Origin: Pseudomonas flexibilis
GTDB taxonomy: Bacteria; Pseudomonadota; Gammaproteobacteria; Pseudomonadales; Pseudomonadaceae
Assembly: GCF_000802425.1 (NCBI RefSeq)
Contig: NZ_JRUD01000007.1
Coordinates: 124,001-188,000 of the forward strand
Direction: 5' to 3'
Length of the DNA stretch: 64,000 nucleotides
The notes beneath the pieces were generated by a model, which did not search any database, was not told the origin of the DNA, and saw nothing but the letters and a program-made list of their open reading frames with translations. Position 1 is the stretch's first letter. Each line of letters opens with the position of its first letter. The position numbers and the translations under genes were made by a program. This document shows positions 63,150 through 64,000 of this stretch, piece after piece.

Positions 63150-63174
63150 GCGCCGCCCGTGAGCCGGGCGGCGC
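63150..63174. terminator. Bidirectional hairpin between nar operon and convergent ttrA-like gene
   Basis: GCGCCGCCCG (63150-63159) pairs perfectly with CGGGCGGCGC (63165-63174), loop TGAGC. No T-tail; stem strength suggests termination or RNA protection for both convergent transcripts. Confidence 0.7.
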
Positions 63175-63182
63175 GACCTGGA

Positions 63183-64000
63183 TCAGGCGCGCTCGATGCG
63201 CGCCGGCAGGCCCTGGCGCACCGCCGCCCCGGAGACCCAGTCGATCCACACATTGCGGTCCGCACGCGTCGGGTCAGCGAAGCCCAGGTCGTTGAGGTTC
63301 ACACCCGCACCCAGGGCCGGGTTGTGCGGCATCGGCAGGCCATCCACCTGATGGGCACGTGCGCCCAGCTCGGTGTGGCCGTAGCCATGCTCCACGGCGA
63401 TAGTGCCGGGCATCAGCCCGTCGCGCACCAGCGCCACCCCTTCCCGCGCGCCACCCGGCGTCACCAGGCGCACCGTGTCGCCATGGCCAATACCCAGGCG
63501 TGCCGCATCGTCGCGGTGCAGGTACACAGGATTGTGCGGGTGCACCTGGCGCAGCCGGTCGGCACCGATTGAGTAGGCACTCATCAGGTGCGACTTGAAG
63601 GAGATCATCAGCATCGGCCACTGGTCTTCGCCATACAGCTCCCGCATCGGGCGGCCGTCGGCCATGCGTACCGGGTACCAAGTCGGGCAGCCGCTGTAGC
63701 GCTCGCCGGTCAGCGAGTGGCGCATGTTGGCCAGGTCCTCATACCAGACCTGCTGCGGCTTGGCGTAGCCCTGGCGCAACTGGCCCTTGTCGTTCCAGGC
63801 CTCCTCGATGCGCGCGAAGCGACCGCCCCGGCTCATCAGCAGCGCCACGCGACGCCATTCCTCGGGCTTGAGGTTACGCTGCAGATGCTCGGCGAAGCGT
63901 TGCACGCCGGTCAGCGACAGGTCGTCGTCGCTGGCTTCCGGCACCGCCTGGCCGCCCGCGTAGGCGATGTTGGCGAAGCCGCGCAGGTAGAAGTCGGCGG
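63183..64000 (-). CDS. ttrA: Molybdopterin oxidoreductase, probable tetrathionate reductase subunit A (3' part)
   Basis: The last 271 residues of a larger protein; the frame runs uninterrupted to the window edge, so the start lies outside. It shows the C-terminal domain of the DMSO-reductase superfamily (LMISFKSHLMSAYSIGADRLRQVHPHNPVYLHRDDAARLGIGHGDTVRLVTPGG), followed by PGTIAVEHGYGHTELGARAHQVDG and a W-I-D-W-V-S-G end. These fit TtrA better than NarG or DMSO reductase, but the active-site domain is outside. The subunit would receive electrons from quinols to reduce sulfur oxyanions. Convergent with the nar operon. Confidence 0.65.
   Translation of the reverse strand, partial: ADFYLRGFANIAYAGGQAVPEASDDDLSLTGVQRFAEHLQRNLKPEEWRRVALLMSRGGRFARIEEAWNDKGQLRQGYAKPQQVWYEDLANMRHSLTGERYSGCPTWYPVRMADGRPMRELYGEDQWPMLMISFKSHLMSAYSIGADRLRQVHPHNPVYLHRDDAARLGIGHGDTVRLVTPGGAREGVALVRDGLMPGTIAVEHGYGHTELGARAHQVDGLPMPHNPALGAGVNLNDLGFADPTRADRNVWIDWVSGAAVRQGLPARIERA

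Overview
This 64 kb window is high-GC gammaproteobacterial DNA. Gene content and order point to Pseudomonas in the broad sense: muxABC-opmB, tpx, tamA-tamB, tig-clpP-clpX-lon-hupB-ppiD, a complete fap functional-amyloid operon, and narK-narGHJI followed by a PpiC-type isomerase. I did not assign a species. I saw no tRNA, rRNA, CRISPR array, insertion sequence or prophage. Genes are densely packed and many are translationally coupled.

Layout. 1-4000: a divergent partial gene, D-cysteine desulfhydrase, a PIG-L-like protein with a broken metal site, dgkA, and an orphan TRAP solute-binding protein behind a sigma-54 promoter. 4000-15000 (minus): OpmB-MuxC-MuxB-MuxA efflux pump, tpx and an alanine symporter. 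15000-21200 (minus): tamB, tamA and an acetyltransferase. 21200-24650 (plus): exonuclease III, a PstS-like/OmpA fusion preceded by tandem PhoB-box-like repeats, and terC. 24650-29800 (minus): an MddA-like methyltransferase with a 35-residue ORF upstream, a hybrid histidine kinase, an OmpR-type regulator and an acyl-CoA dehydrogenase, divergent from a LysR gene. 30900-34900: DUF192, VF530 and parvulin genes, the ABC-F ATPase ybiT, DUF1294 and uppP. 35200-36830: a Cache-domain chemoreceptor.

36900-43650 is the most distinctive block. fapABCDEF lies behind a well-spaced sigma-54 promoter with inverted repeats upstream, and a convergent gene encodes a sigma-54 activator with an intact GAFTGA loop. 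Together they look like a self-contained, RpoN-dependent amyloid module: FapB and FapC are fibre subunits, FapD a C39 protease, FapF the outer-membrane pore, and FapA and FapE accessory proteins.

43880-52620 (mostly minus) is the protein quality-control block: ppiD, hupB, lon, clpX, clpP, tig, then a ClpP-like protein and a small DUF2795-type protein. Here lon carries an in-frame internal deletion of about 332 codons, which removes most of the substrate-binding domain and the Walker A motif; the junction lies in a sequence where the two parental sites are expected to share a short repeat. 52845-63150 (plus) is the respiratory nitrate reductase operon with a fused NarK1-NarK2 transporter. The window ends inside a convergent molybdopterin oxidoreductase gene, probably ttrA-like.

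Function assignments rest on recognition of family motifs by eye. No database search or structure prediction was run.
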